The notes: generated from the sequence alone by a model not told the origin. 64,000 nucleotides of DNA from Mesorhabditis belari (GCA_958450365.1 CAUEEP010000724.1:1831501-1895500), one strand, 5' to 3'. Shown: positions 29,945 through 40,231, counted from the first letter of the stretch. A program made the numbers and translations.

Positions 29945-30465
29945 TCTTCCAAAGCTCTTTCGAAGCTCTTTCGAATCCCTTCCAAAGCTCTTCCAAAGCT
30001 CTTCCAAAGCTCTTCGAAAGTTCTTTCAAAGCTCTTCCAAAGCTCTTCCAAAGCTCTTCCAAAGCTCTTCCAAAGCTCAAAGCCTTCAAAGCCCAAAGCT
30101 CTTCCAAGGCTCTTCTAAAGTTCTTTCAAAGCTCTTCCAAAGCTCTTCCAAAGCTCTTCCAAAGCTCTTTCAAAGCTCTTCCAAAGCTCTTCCAAAGCTC
30201 TTCCAAGGCTCTTCTAAAGTTCTTTCAAAGCTCTTCCAAAGCTCTTCCAAAGCTCTTTCGAATCTCTTTCAAAGCTCTTCCAAAGCTCTTCCAAAACTCT
30301 TCCAAAGCTCTTCCAAAACTCTTCCAAAGCTCTTTCAAAGCTCTTCTAAAGTTCTTTCAAAGCTCTTCCAAATCCCTTTTGAATCTCTCTCAAATCTCTT
30401 TCAAATCTCTTTCAAATCCCTTTCGAATCTCTTTCAAAGCTCTTTCGAATCTCTTTCGAACTTCT
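29945..30465. repeat. 11-base minisatellite CTCTTCCAAAG
   Basis: About 45 units of CTCTTCCAAAG with CTCTTTCGAAT, CTCTTTCAAAG and TTCTTTCAAAG variants, organised in places into longer blocks that repeat every ~125 bases (compare 30105-30210 with 30205-30260). Minus-strand frames (ALEELWKSFGR) are repeat products. Confidence 0.9.
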
Positions 30466-30985
30466 CCAATCAAAAACAACTCTTTAGTCAAAAGTCCCGT
30501 TTTTCTATAACAAAAAGTAATAAAATCTCAATAAATTCTGAATAAATCCATCATTTTATACATTCAAGATCAACAATACGATTGTTTCTCTTTCAAGAAC
30601 GATCTCTTCTTCTGAATGAGATGTCAAGTGCAGATCTCTCTAGCCATTTCTTTCACTCATCCACTCATTCATCTCCACTCTTCTCTCTATCACCGCCTAA
30701 ATCGAGATTCAACTTTAACATGTGAGTTTTTCAAGTTTTGTTTGTTTATTTTTTGCAAATTTTCTTCTCTTCGGACTTTGATTGCTTTCTAATTCATTTA
30801 GAAATTCATTTTCAATCTCATTTTTGAATTTAACAAAATTTAGACAAATTAAATCCGATTTTTGATTGGTAGACTATAGCAATAGCCGGTAGAAATAGCT
30901 CTAAACTATAGAAATAGCTCTAAACTATAGAAATAGCTCTAAACAATTCCCGATCCTGAAATCTCATGAATTTACAACTGAATAT
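30466..30985. other. No supported gene
   Basis: A frame at 30616-30721 ending in a good donor (ACAT then GTGAGT) is listed among rejected items. TAGAAATAGCTCTAAACTA repeats occupy 30885-30940. Confidence 0.35.
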
Positions 30986-30989
30986 CTTT

Positions 30990-31345
30990 TTGTATCATCT
31001 ACAAAGCAAAAGAAATCCCTATGTAAAAGGCTCCAAAGTGTTCTTTGTGCGGACGCGTAATCGCTCTTCATCTGGCACATGCTCTGGATAGATAGGTGTT
31101 CCTTTTCGCCGGAATGTTCTTAGGTGTTCCTTTTGAAAGTAATCGATCACTAAACCTCTATGTATTGACGAAGTGTTCTTTGTGCGGTCGCGTAATCGCT
31201 CTTGATCTGGCACACGGCCCCAATAGATGGGCGTTCCCTGACCCCCAAAACCCATCTCATCAAAAGTCAACTTTTGGAACCTAGAGACTCAGCGATTTTC
31301 CCATTTTACGGCGTCACTATGCCCAAATTTTTGGGAACAAGTTTT
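30990..31345 (+). repeat. Dispersed repeat R1, two copies plus tail
   Basis: Copies at about 31030-31110 and 31150-31262, followed by the TTTTGGAACCTAGAGACTCA to TTTTTGGGAACAAG tail that also ends the copy at 10408-10548. Confidence 0.75.
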
Positions 31346-32750
31346 GGCAACAATCTTTACCCTCAATCTAGCTGTATTTTGCTAGAAATTCTGATTGCTA
31401 GGCATTATATTTTGCTTGAAATAAATGAATGAATTAATTTCTATTTATGTCTTCCTTTCAACTGATGCACTTTCTAGATAGTGAACAATTTGAGGAGCTT
31501 ACCGTAATCTTTCCCTTATCTTATTTTACTTAACTTCGCCTTCATTTCATAGCTCATTTCATAGCTCATTTCAGCTCATTTCATAGCTCATTTCAGCTCG
31601 TTTCAGCTCGTTTCAGCTCATTTCATAGCTCATTTCATTCCTCCTTTCAGCTCATTTCATTTCTAAAACCATTTCCAATCGGTCCCTCAAATTCTAGAAA
31701 GATCGGCACAAGAGTTTAGATGAATGGATGAGTGGGGAAATGGGGAAATGGGGAAAAGTGGGTGAAAATGAGAGCCATCGGCATAATTCATCATGTTTGG
31801 TGGTGGAGGGAAAAGGGTTTGTTTGAATGGCCGTGCCTTTCGGTGCTCCCGTTCATTTCCCCTCATCTCCATTTGAAAAAAAAACAAAAGGAATGCCCTA
31901 CAAGATGGAATTTTTTAGCACTTTGTTTTCCACCCTCGAACTGGTCCTTGGTTTTTGAATTTTTCAAAAAACAGGCAAAATTTGGGATCGATTAATTTAG
32001 ATTATAGATTAGTTTAGATTATAGATTAGTTTAGATTATAGATTGATTTAGATTATAGATTAGTTTAGGTTACAGATCAGTTTAGATTACAGATTAGTTT
32101 AGATTATAGATTAGTTTAGATTACAGCTTCAAATCAATCCCTTGACCATCAGAACACAATTTGACTTTAGACAATTTGACTAACCACTTGACTAACCACT
32201 TGACTAGCAAAATGACTAGCAAAATGCACTCACCGTCATTCGATAGATAGATAGATAGATTCTAGATAGACTCTGTCAATGGAATGACCATCGTAGGCAT
32301 GACCATCATAGGAATGACCATCGTTCTCCTAATATTATCTCTCCTAATATATTCACGATGTTTAGGACCGTCTGCTTTCTCTCTGCTTTCTTCGGCGTCA
32401 TTATGCTCAATTTTTCCGAAATTTTACACCTTTAATCTAAAACTCGTTAAATTCGTTAATAAATTCGCAAATTTTAGATAAATTCTACAGAACAATTGAC
32501 CATAGTTTAGCAAATAGGCAAAGCAAAAGCAAACAGAAGCAGATTGCAGACAATTTATCAATCTTAACTTATGTCCAAGTTTAGCTTTTCCAGCCCAACA
32601 AAGCCCAAATCCGGTTTTCAGTTTCACAAGAAATCCTCATCGAATCTTTTCCCGAAAACATCAAAGCAAAAAGCCGCCAAAAGAGATAACCAGGGAACCC
32701 TTTGAAGTTATCTCAGAAGCGAGCTGATTCCAAAGTGCAAACATGTTTGC
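31346..32750. other. Spacer with short tandem repeats, no gene seen
   Basis: It contains TTTCATAGCTCA units (31545-31670), a TTTAGATTATAGATTAG array (31995-32130), GATA units (32242-32262) and GGAATGACCATCGTA units (32280-32325). Frames such as 31732-31995 have no splice or domain support. Confidence 0.4.
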
Positions 32751-32751
32751 A

Positions 32752-32845
32752 TGTTGCAGGAGCCTGAGCCTGAACCTGAGCCTGAGCCTGAACCTGAGCC
32801 TGTACCTGAGCCTGAGCCTGAGCCTGTACCTGAGCCTGAGTCTGC
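32752..32845. repeat. 6-base repeat GAGCCT
   Basis: About 14 units of GAGCCT with AACCTG and TACCTG variants. It is bounded on both sides by GCAAACATG-containing sequence (32736-32752 and 32845-32865). Confidence 0.85.
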
Positions 32846-32969
32846 GCAAACATGCAAACATGCTATCCCAAAACTGCTTTCAAATTCTACTCATCATAAG
32901 CCATTTTTAAGATATAAGCCTTCAAAGTTTTGGCCAATTTTGCCAAACATCAAAGCCTAAACTAAGCCA

Positions 32970-33178
32970 AAGCCAAGCCAAAGGCTGAGCCTGAGCCTGA
33001 GCCTAAGCCTAAGCCTGAACCTAAGCCTGAGCCTAAGCCTAAGCCTGAGCCTAAGCCTAAGCCTAAGCCTGAGCCTAAGCCTAAGCCTAAGCCTAAGCCT
33101 GAGTCTAAGCCTAAGCCTAAGCCTGAGCCTAAGCCTAAGCCTAAGCCTAAGCCTAAGCCTGAGTCTAAGCCAGCAAGG
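32970..33178. repeat. Interstitial telomere-like array (CCTAAG)n, TTAGGC on minus
   Basis: About 33 hexamers, mostly CCTAAG with CCTGAG at intervals, so the minus strand is (TTAGGC)n, the nematode telomere repeat, with TCAGGC variants. Confidence 0.85.
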
Positions 33179-33198
33179 TAGCCTACTTAAAGCCGACA

Positions 33199-33285
33199 GT
33201 CAGTGTACATCGGTAAGCTAGTCGATAGTCGACAGTATGCTAGCGCCTCGCACTTCTTGTCCCGGGTTCGACTCCTCTCACTGGC
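33199..33285 (+). tRNA. tRNA-like sequence with closing acceptor stem
   Basis: The ends GTCAGTG and CACTGGC pair over seven bases (one G-T), 87 bases apart, and box B GGGTTCGACTCC is good. The length would suit a tRNA with a long variable arm, but I could not identify a clean anticodon arm. It lies 20 bases after the telomere-like array. Confidence 0.45.
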
Positions 33286-34305
33286 AAAACTTTTTAAAGC
33301 TGACAATTGATTTTTAAGCGTTCTAATATTAATACGCTACTTTTATTAATGTAAAAATGTTCGACTTTAGATTGGTTTTTATTGATTGACTGAAGAGATT
33401 TTTGAAGAGATTGATTGACTGAAGAGATTTTTAGCTACCAAAGCTTTAACTTTAACAAACAAAACTAGAACTACTTTTTAAACTATCATCTTTATCTTTA
33501 ACACTTTAACTCATCTTTAACTAATCTTTAACTAATCTTTAACTATCATCTTTAACTACCAGTAACTTTTTATGCCAGTTTTCTAAACGGTTGCAAATTG
33601 TTGGGGAAATTGATAAAAATTTGCTGAAACTTTGAGGGTTTTGGAGTCTCCTGAAAGCTCGGAAAGCTCCTGAAATCTGACTTTAAAGAGTTCCCCGGTA
33701 AGAACCCTTGTGTCCGATTTGTTTGTGTCTTTTTCTTTGTGTCTTTGAAGAAGAAAACCCTATTCAAGTAATACTCTTTTATGGGAAAATCGATGGATGA
33801 CACTTGTCTCTGTGTCATTTTTCCTCTTTCTTCTGTTGCCATTTGTTAGTGCTTTTTTTTTCCGTCATGCAAATCTCTCAAACAAACATTTTCATGACCC
33901 AGAAAAGGAGCGAAATGTTTGCGGAGTGATCTAACAGAACTTAAGAGTTCTAACTCTTAAGAGAGCTCTTCAGAGAACTTAAGAGAGATCTAACAGAACA
34001 TCATTCACTTTAAAAAGTGAATGATGCATTTGAAATTTACATTTAACAAAAAACTAGTTAAAATTTTAGTTAACTAGTTTTCTAGCTAACTTAGTTAACT
34101 TAAATTTAACCTTAAATTTGATTTTCGTCTAGAGCATTTAGCTCGTGAGAGCCCGTGCATTGAGGCAATGAAATATAGGAAATTTGGATTGAAATTGGAT
34201 TGAAATTGGAACTTGAGAGCAATTGGCATTGGCATAGAGCATTGGAGTTGCTCAAGTCACCAAATCCGACCTCGCAATAGCGTCAACAAGTCATGTGCAT
34301 TCCAG
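33286..34305. other. Spacer with an unassigned minus-strand ORF
   Basis: The minus-strand frame 33570-33842 (90 codons, beginning MATEERGKMTQRQVSSIDFP) has fairly ordinary composition but no recognisable domain. TTTAACTAATC repeats lie at 33500-33550, and a GAACTTAAGAGAGATCTAACA-type repeat near 33930-33995. Confidence 0.3.
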
Positions 34306-34401
34306 GACAAAGAATTTTCAACAATTTGTAAATGTTTGCCCAGGGAAATCGCCGAGAATTGGCGAAAAGTCGGAAAAAGATTGGCGTTGACCGATCACTG
34401 A
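34306..34401 (+). pseudogene. Death-domain-like exon, frame ends early
   Basis: After an acceptor (GTGCATTCCAG) the frame reads DKEFSTICKCLP, then IAENWRKVGKRLALTD, then H and a TGA. The W-R-x-x-G-x-x-L-x-L pattern matches helix 2 to helix 3 of death domains (Trp plus Leu-Gly-Leu-type core), which mediate receptor or adaptor interactions. The rest of the domain should follow but the frame stops. In the next frame the sequence continues SLNLLNIF, so a one-base shift would extend it. No donor is found at the break. It is either a decayed copy or a chance likeness. Confidence 0.35.
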
Positions 34402-34469
34402 ACTTACTGAATATCTTTAACGTTGTTTGTTGCCAGAATTTTGTATCTCTTTTTTCATATGAAGGAGAT

Positions 34470-34998
34470 ACACGTCTTGTACTTCTGGTACTTCTTGTAG
34501 TACTTGTACTTCTAGTACTTCTAGTACTTCTAGTACTTCTTGTACTTCTTGTACTTCTAGTACTTCTAGTACTTCTAGTACTTCTAGTACTTCTAGTACT
34601 TCTAGTACTTCTAGTACTTCTAGTACTTCTAGTACTTCTAGTACTTCTAGTACTTCTAGTACTTCTAGTACTTCTAGTACTTCTAGTACTTCTAGTACTT
34701 CTTGTACTTCTTGTACTTCTAGTACTTCTTGTACATCTTGTACTTCTTGTACATCTTGTACTTCTTGTACTTCTTGTACTTCTAGTACTTCTTGTACTTC
34801 TTGTACTTCTTGTACTTCTAGTACTTCTAGTACTTCTAGTACTTCTTGTACATCTTGTACTTCTTGTACTTCTTGTACATCTTGTACATCTTGTACATCT
34901 TGTACATCTTGTACATCTTGTACATCTTGTACATCTTGTACATCTTGTACATCTTGTACATCTTGTACATCTTGTACATCTTGTACATCTTGTACTTG
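34470..34998. repeat. 9-base minisatellite TACTTCTAG / TACTTCTTG / TACATCTTG
   Basis: About 58 units in three types with a clear spatial order: TACTTCTAG mainly left, mixed in the middle, and pure TACATCTTG at the right (34850-34995). Long frames on both strands (VLLVLLV, TRSTRST, EVQDVQ) are products of the 9-base period. Confidence 0.95.
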
Positions 34999-35033
34999 TA
35001 CTATTGTTTTCAAGCTGATTAGTCAGATTGCAG

Positions 35034-35385
35034 GTCAATTTGGGGAAAAAACGTTTGTCGATCGTGGCCAGCTATCACGATGAATTAAGGAGAAAGGATC
35101 TCTGGCCGGATAAAAGATTTGAGAGGAAACAGTCCTCGTGGAAACCAATTTTGTCCAATATAGGTTTTTCGAAACCAGTTTTTACCAGTTTTACCAATTT
35201 TCATCATTTTCTATTTCAGAAATTCCCCTTTTTGTTGGCTTTTTGGAAAAATTTCGAAAACTCCGGCATTGCATCATGAAAAAGCACTTTGTTTTGAGCT
35301 TATTTGTAAGATAAAACTCACTCTAAAACCCCTTAAATTTCTTTTTACACTATAGAAAACAGATATTACTGATTTGATACCATAA
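35034..35385 (+). CDS. Three-exon candidate, 3' part of an unidentified gene
   Basis: Exons 35034-35163, 35220-35305 and 35356-35385 join in one frame (82 codons including TAA) through introns of 56 and 50 bases with acceptors TTGCAG, TATTTCAG and ACTATAG. The product contains KKRLSIVASYHDELRRKDLW, then KQSSWKPILSNI, then IPLFVGFLEKFRKLRHC. Composition and splice signals are convincing, but I recognise no family. The first exon would start after the 9-base minisatellite; the death-domain-like exon upstream could belong to the same gene. The stop coincides with the left end of the next MITE, so the original C-terminus may have been replaced. Confidence 0.4.
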
Positions 35386-35675
35386 TACCTCTAATACTGA
35401 CACCTCTTCATAATTTCGGGGTTTTGCCGCGTAGTCTAACTTTGAACGTCCAGTTCTCTGCGCTGGTTTATGCTACAGTTTGCTACATGGTATCAAATGA
35501 TAGCCCTTGAAATCTAGTTTCTTTTGATATCAAAAGTTTAGTTGAAAAAAGTCTAGGAGCTGAGAAAAAGAGGATTTTCTAAAAAGAAGTCGGACTTTAT
35601 GGGGTACTATTAGAGGTACTCAGACTTTACTATTAGAGATATTACGGTGCTATTAGAGGAATATTAGAGGTATTT
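35383..35675. mobile_element. MITE with ATACCTCTAATA ends
   Basis: The left part AATACCTCTAATACTGACAC is inverted near the right end (GTGCTATTAGAGGAATATTAGAGGTATT). The interior GCGTAGTCTAACTTTGAACG and CTGGTTTATGCTACA match the MITEs at 1686 and 10563, so it is a diverged member of the same superfamily. Confidence 0.65.
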
Positions 35676-36120
35676 CTGCGTGAATTTGAACTAGTGTTAG
35701 CCGATTGAGACATAGAAAGATGAATTTCATCATTTATTTTGCTTAAAGATTCCCAAGAACATTGCTTTTCAGCGAGGGTTGGGTAATTGAAGTTAGTGTC
35801 CAGTACTCTTAGTTATTGTCCAGTACTGTCCAGTGCTCATTCCCGTCCTTGAAGTGGCTCCACTGATTCATAGATGATTCTTCGGAGTACATCCATCCCT
35901 CTTCATCACCTTTCCCCCTTTCCCCTGGCATCTTTCATCTTTACGATTTCCGATTTCCTTTTATTTGAACACTTTAGATAACAATATTTTCCCGTTTTTG
36001 CAAATCGTTTTTCCTTGCTTTTTTTTGTTAACAAAGCTGTCTGCAAAGATTAGTGAAGTATTTTGCGTATCCAGCTTTGCCCAGTTTACTTCAATAGGTT
36101 CTTCATTTTCAATTCAAATT
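35676..36120. other. No supported gene
   Basis: AT-rich spacer with a GTCCAGTACTCTTAGTTATT repeat near 35800. No coding support. Confidence 0.4.
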
Positions 36121-36123
36121 GGG

Positions 36124-36472
36124 GATCTAAGACTGTTAAATCTAAGACTGTTAGCTCTAAAACTGTTAGCTCCAAGACTGTTAGCTCCAAGACTGTTAGC
36201 TCCAAGACTGTTAGCTCTAAGACTGTTAGCTCCAAAACTGTTAGCTCCAAGACTGTTAGCTCCAAGACTGTTAGCTCCAAGACTGTTAGCTCCAAGACTG
36301 TTAGCTCTAAGACTGTTAGCTCTAAAACTGTTAGCTCCAAGACTGTTAGCTCCAAGACTGTTAGCTCTAAAACTGTTAGCTCCAAGACTGTTAGCTCTAA
36401 AACTGTTAGCTCCAAGACTGTTAGCTCTAAAACTGTTAGCTCCAAGACTGTTAGCTCCAAGACTGTTAGATC
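36124..36472. repeat. 15-base minisatellite CTCCAAGACTGTTAG, ~23 copies
   Basis: Units differ only at CTCCAAG, CTCTAAG and CTCTAAA. Because 15 is five codons, the frames SSKTV, APRLL (plus) and ELTVL (minus) stay open through the array. Confidence 0.95.
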
Positions 36473-36649
36473 TAAGATCCTTTACCCAATCCCAAGATCT
36501 TAGATCTCACATCTAACTAGGGAAAGCCATGAACAAACCGTGGATTTCAAAACTAAACCCGGACCATCTTATAGAGAATTCCACCGGGAATCCACAGTTT
36601 TTAGTTTTACAAATACAAAAAAGCTTTAAAAAGAAAAAGCAAAAGATTT

Positions 36650-36733
36650 AGCTGCAAAAGGAATTGAACCCGAGGAAAAACGTGCCTAGATCGCTCTCGA
36701 TACAAGCCTCCTATCCACTACACCACCAAGGAA
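36650..36733 (-). tRNA. tRNA-like sequence, partner of 36853-36938
   Basis: On the minus strand it reads CCTTGGTGGTGTAGTGGATA, then GGCTTGTATCGAGAG, then box B GGGTTCAATTCC. The same body lies inverted 120 bases away, forming a fold-back pair flanked by GTCTATTTGA and TCAAATAGAC. Confidence 0.45.
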
Positions 36734-36852
36734 TTTATTTGAGTCAGCTCAAATAGACTTGTAACACAGGATATTTGGCAAAAATGCTTTGGCAGGATAT
36801 TTGACAAAAACGCCTTTGGCATGTCTATTTGAGGCGTCCACACTCGCTTAAA

Positions 36853-36938
36853 AGCTCCCTTGGTGGTCTAGTGGATAAGCGGCTTGTATCAAGAACAAGC
36901 TGCACCCATGTTGCTCGGGTTCGATTCCCTTTGCAGCT
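36853..36938 (+). tRNA. tRNA-like sequence with long arm
   Basis: The ends AGCT and AGCT pair, box A is TGGTCTAGTGGATAAGCG, a hairpin GCTTG / CAAGC encloses a nine-base loop, and box B is GGGTTCGATTCCC. The enlarged anticodon loop argues against a working tRNA. Confidence 0.45.
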
Positions 36939-37129
36939 AAAACTTTTGCTTATGGCTTAGGCTTACTAGTTACCGTGCTAATTTTTCCATTGTTTTTAGT
37001 TTCTATCGTATATTTCATCAAAATAAATAGTTGGGGGAGCATTGATTTGAACTGGATCTTGGTCTGAGTCCTGTTTTGAACGGTGAGTTGCCTAGCAAGC
37101 TCTAAAAAGAGCTAGGCTCAACATTTAAC
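36939..37129. other. Short spacer
   Basis: No feature beyond AT-rich DNA. Confidence 0.3.
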
Positions 37130-37152
37130 AATAAGAAGAAGAAGGAGAAGAA

Positions 37153-37184
<32 letters not shown>

Positions 37185-37278
37185 GGAAGAATAAGGAGAA
37201 GAAGAAGAAGAGGGAGGAGGAGGAGGAGGAAGAAGAAGAAGAAGGAGAAGAACAACAACAACAACGACAACAACAACA
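37130..37278. repeat. GAA/GGA polypurine microsatellite then CAA run
   Basis: GAAGAAGAAGGAGAAG units pass into AACAACAACAACGACAACAA. Confidence 0.9.
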
Positions 37279-37316
37279 ATCTCAAACCTAGACCTAGGAA
37301 ACATTGTCCATTGTCC

Positions 37317-37612
37317 GTATGCTACGCTCCGAGAAAAGTTCCGGCATCGTCTCTGATCTTTAAGGCGGCCTTGATCTTTCCGGTAAACGATCTTTCCGGT
37401 AAAAGGTCCATAGTTTTCCCGCGAAACGTGCTTTCCTTCCAGAAAGTGTCCGGCAAAACTTTCCGCCGAAACTTTTCGAGAAACTTTCCGAGAAGTACGC
37501 TCTGTGGGAAAACTATGGACCTTTTACCGAAAAGATCGTTTACCGGAAAGATCAAGGCCGCCTTAAAGATCAGAGACGATGCCGGAACTTTTCCTGGAGC
37601 GTATCATACGGA
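37317..37612. mobile_element. Fold-back element with ~130-base near-perfect arms
   Basis: The arms run from CGTATGCTACGCTCC through AAGTTCCGGCATCGTCTCTG, TTTACCGGAAAGATC and CCATAGTTTTCCC on the left to their inverses on the right. The loop is about 60 bases. It is GC-richer than its flanks. Open frames on both strands mirror each other because of the palindrome. Confidence 0.8.
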
Positions 37613-37789
37613 CTAAGGACTCGTAGCCAGCTTTCTGAACTCAGTTCTTGCATTTTTAGAACCACAGTGCTGACTTTCTTGTATGAGTTGTTCTAAAAGG
37701 GATTTGAAGGGATTATACAAGGTTTAGTCAGAAAATAGGGTTTATAAAATCTCTGGACCTAGCTTTTGGTTGGGTTTTTTCCTCTGGCC

Positions 37790-38021
37790 AGGCTCGGTCT
37801 AGCTTACAGAGCTAGTCTAGCTTACAGAGCTAGTCTAGCTTACAGAGCTAGTCTAGCTTACAGAGCTAGTCTAGCTTACAGAGCTAGTCTAGCTTACAGA
37901 GCTAGTCTAGCTTACAGAGCTAGTCTAGCTTACAGAGCTAGTCTAGCTTACAGAGCTAGTCTAGCTTACAGAGCTAGTCTAGCTTACAGAGCTAGTCTAG
38001 CTTACAGAGCTAGTCTAGCTT
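37790..38021. repeat. 18-base minisatellite GTCTAGCTTACAGAGCTA, 13 perfect copies
   Basis: All 13 units are identical, so the array is recently expanded or homogenised. The LAYRAS frame is a product of the repeat. Confidence 0.95.
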
Positions 38022-38474
38022 AAACCTTTAAGCGTTTCGGATTCACGACTAGAGAATTTCTATGCACCAGAAACGGTGTGCTTTCACTTTTTAGCATATT
38101 GCTCATTAATTTTTAGGTCCCTGTTTAAAGCTTTGTGTTTCTGCAAAGAAGTTTTTTCATTCTTGGTACCTTTTTTTTGTGTTTACGTGTGTGTGTGTGC
38201 GTGAATGGAAATCCCTTTCGCGATGGGAGAGAACGCAAACATCCTTTTTCGTCCTTTTTCATGCTTTTTCACCCTTTTGCCTCTTTCAGAGTGATTCACC
38301 GCCTTTCTCTTCACCACTTTTCACCCCCAATCCCCGATTTATCATGCTCGGGGTTAAAAGAAACTAAGCAAAAGACATTTTAAGCTTTCGCCTTACGAAA
38401 AGGCTTTTTGTCTTTAGCCTTTTCGACACCATTTGAAAAATAACAATCGTTATCAAGGCTTGTTTTTAAGGAAA
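38022..38474. other. No supported gene
   Basis: It contains a GT run (38186-38202) and a CCTTTTTCGTCC-rich patch. Frames here have no domain or splice support. Confidence 0.4.
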
Positions 38475-38590
38475 GCTTTAGTTCTATAAGCTCTAGCTCT
38501 ATAAGCTCTAGCTCTATAAGCTCTAGTTCTATAAGCTCTAGCTCTATAAGCTTTAGCTCTATAAGCTCTAGTTCTATAAGCTGTAGGTTA
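38475..38590. repeat. 15-base minisatellite TATAAGCTCTAGCTC
   Basis: About eight units with CTAGTTC and TTTAGCTC variants. Confidence 0.9.
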
Positions 38591-38789
38591 TTAGCCTTTC
38601 TTTGCAGTGCGTGAGTGCCGATGGAACAATTAAAAAAAAAGCAAAGTCCCTCAGCATTAAATAAGCATTGAAGTCAGTGACGGGGAAGAATAGAAATGGC
38701 TCGCAATTAGACACCCCGTCATTCCCCCCATTCAGCTCCATAACAACCGTTCAATTTCTTTTTGGCTTAACTAAAAATAGAAAAGATAA

Positions 38790-38975
38790 TTGTTGAAGAG
38801 CAATGTTGATTTGGATAGAGCAAAACATAGTAACGATTTGGGGTTTATCTGTGCTGATAGTATTGAGCCGAGCTTTTCTATTTTGTTTAGAGATAAAATA
38901 GATAAAATGCATGCGGAACCAATTGAAGATCAATTAAGTCGACTTGGGAGCGTTCATTTTGCTCCTTCGTTATGA
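38790..38975 (+). CDS. Unrecognised protein-like frame, 61 codons to TGA
   Basis: I do not recognise it. The frame reads VDLDRAKHSNDLGFICADSI, then EPSFSILFRDKIDKMHAEPI, then a Leu/Ser-rich end, with ordinary amino-acid use and no repeats, unlike nearly all other frames nearby. There is no ATG at its start; a TAA lies just upstream and no strong acceptor precedes it. It may be the last exon of a gene or a pseudogene piece. Confidence 0.25.
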   Translation: MLKSNVDLDRAKHSNDLGFICADSIEPSFSILFRDKIDKMHAEPIEDQLSRLGSVHFAPSL

Positions 38976-39119
38976 TCGGCTTCACAACAACTCCTTTTTT
39001 GGCGTCCCGTTCTTTAATTCGGCTAGTCGGCTAAACGGCTAGCGAAAAATTTCATTCGCTAACGGCTGAATTTAGTAAACGGCTACGACAGAAGAATGGA
39101 TACGGCAAATTTTAGATGA

Positions 39120-39420
39120 AGTCATGGATACGGAAAGTTTTAGCTGAGTTAGAGACTCCGAAAGAGAGCAGCTATCTATCGGGAGCATGTGCCAGATGGA
39201 GAACGATTGTGCGCGCGCACAAAGCACACATCGCTTGTCCTGAAATAGGGGTTTAGTTGGGGTCCGGAAACTCTTAATTCAAGCCCGTGATTCCAAAAGA
39301 GAACAGCTATCTATCGGGGGCATGTGCCAGATGGAGAACGATTGTGCGCGCGCACAAAGAACACTTTTAGCCTATTTATAGGGTTTCTCTTTTGCTTTGC
39401 AAATGGCACAAAAAGAAGAT
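39120..39420 (-). repeat. Dispersed repeat R1, two copies on minus
   Basis: Cores TGTGCCAGATGGAGAACGAT at about 39190 and 39325, both with TGTGCGCGCGCACAAAG downstream. The segments outside the cores (GAGAACAGCTATCTATCGGG) also match. Confidence 0.75.
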
Positions 39421-39589
39421 ATTTAGCTGTAAATTTGTACCCGGGGGTTTTCGGGGTCGGGGAATCGATTGGAGAAATTGATTTTAGGTCTAGCAAGTCA
39501 AGCAATTCACTTTAGCAAGCATGACTAGACAGCAGTCATGCTTTAGCAAGCACGACTAGACAGCAGTCATGCTTTAGCAAGCACTAGGA

Positions 39590-39738
39590 AGCAAGCTGAC
39601 TAGTGCTGACTAGGAAGCAAGCTGACTAGGAAGCAAGCTGACTAGGAAGCAAGCTGACTAGGAAGCAAGCTGACTAGGAAGCAAGCTGACTAGGAAGCAA
39701 GCTGACTAGGAAGCAAGCTGACTAGGAAGCAAGCAGCA
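39590..39738. repeat. 16-base minisatellite GACTAGGAAGCAAGCT
   Basis: Nine near-perfect units, preceded by longer diverged units with ACTAGACAGCAGTCATGCTT. Confidence 0.9.
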
Positions 39739-40231
39739 GGACGGCTCTAATTCATCTAAACCTTTAGATGAATTTGGGAATTTGCACTTAGAAACTTGAA
39801 ATTCCATTCATTCATCTGTAGCTTCTGTAAAATTTGGTTCAGAAAGACGTTATCTAAATTCAGATCGTTATCTAAATTCAGACGATTCTTGAGTAAATCT
39901 TTGCAAGAAGGGTGAGTTGTTTTTCAAAGGCGTTGACACTCCCAACTGAAGGGGGAAAGATAACGGGGCAACGGAGCCTCGCCGAACTCTCCCATATCAG
40001 CTTTCTTTTCAATAACACTTCTTTCATAGCTCCATAATGTCTCCTCTCGTGTTTCGCTCTTTTGAGAATGACTTTTTTTTTTCTTTGACAGAAAGCTTTA
40101 ATGGTTAAGTAAACAAGAGATTTTGAGCAAATCCGGCAGATTTAAGGGAATCCTCCATTAGATCAATCCCTCCATTAGATCAATCTATCATATAAAAAAT
40201 CTATTTTTAAAAAATCAAGTAAAAGCTTTGT
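39739..40231. other. No supported gene
   Basis: Spacer with short direct repeats (GTTATCTAAATTCAGA at 39848-39880; CCTCCATTAGATCAATC at 40150-40185). Confidence 0.4.

Noticed and set aside
30616..30721. Frame of 35 codons ending at a good GTGAGT donor
   Set aside because: There is no promoter, upstream acceptor or downstream partner exon; composition is Leu/Ser/His-biased.
34283..35038. 251-codon Arg/Ser/Thr repeat frame and a 228-codon Leu/Val frame
   Set aside because: Both are products of the 9-base minisatellite; they run on opposite strands of the same DNA.
35965..36516. 183-codon frame with APRLL repeats and a 146-codon SSKTV frame
   Set aside because: A 15-base unit is five codons, so frames stay open in several phases and on both strands without selection.
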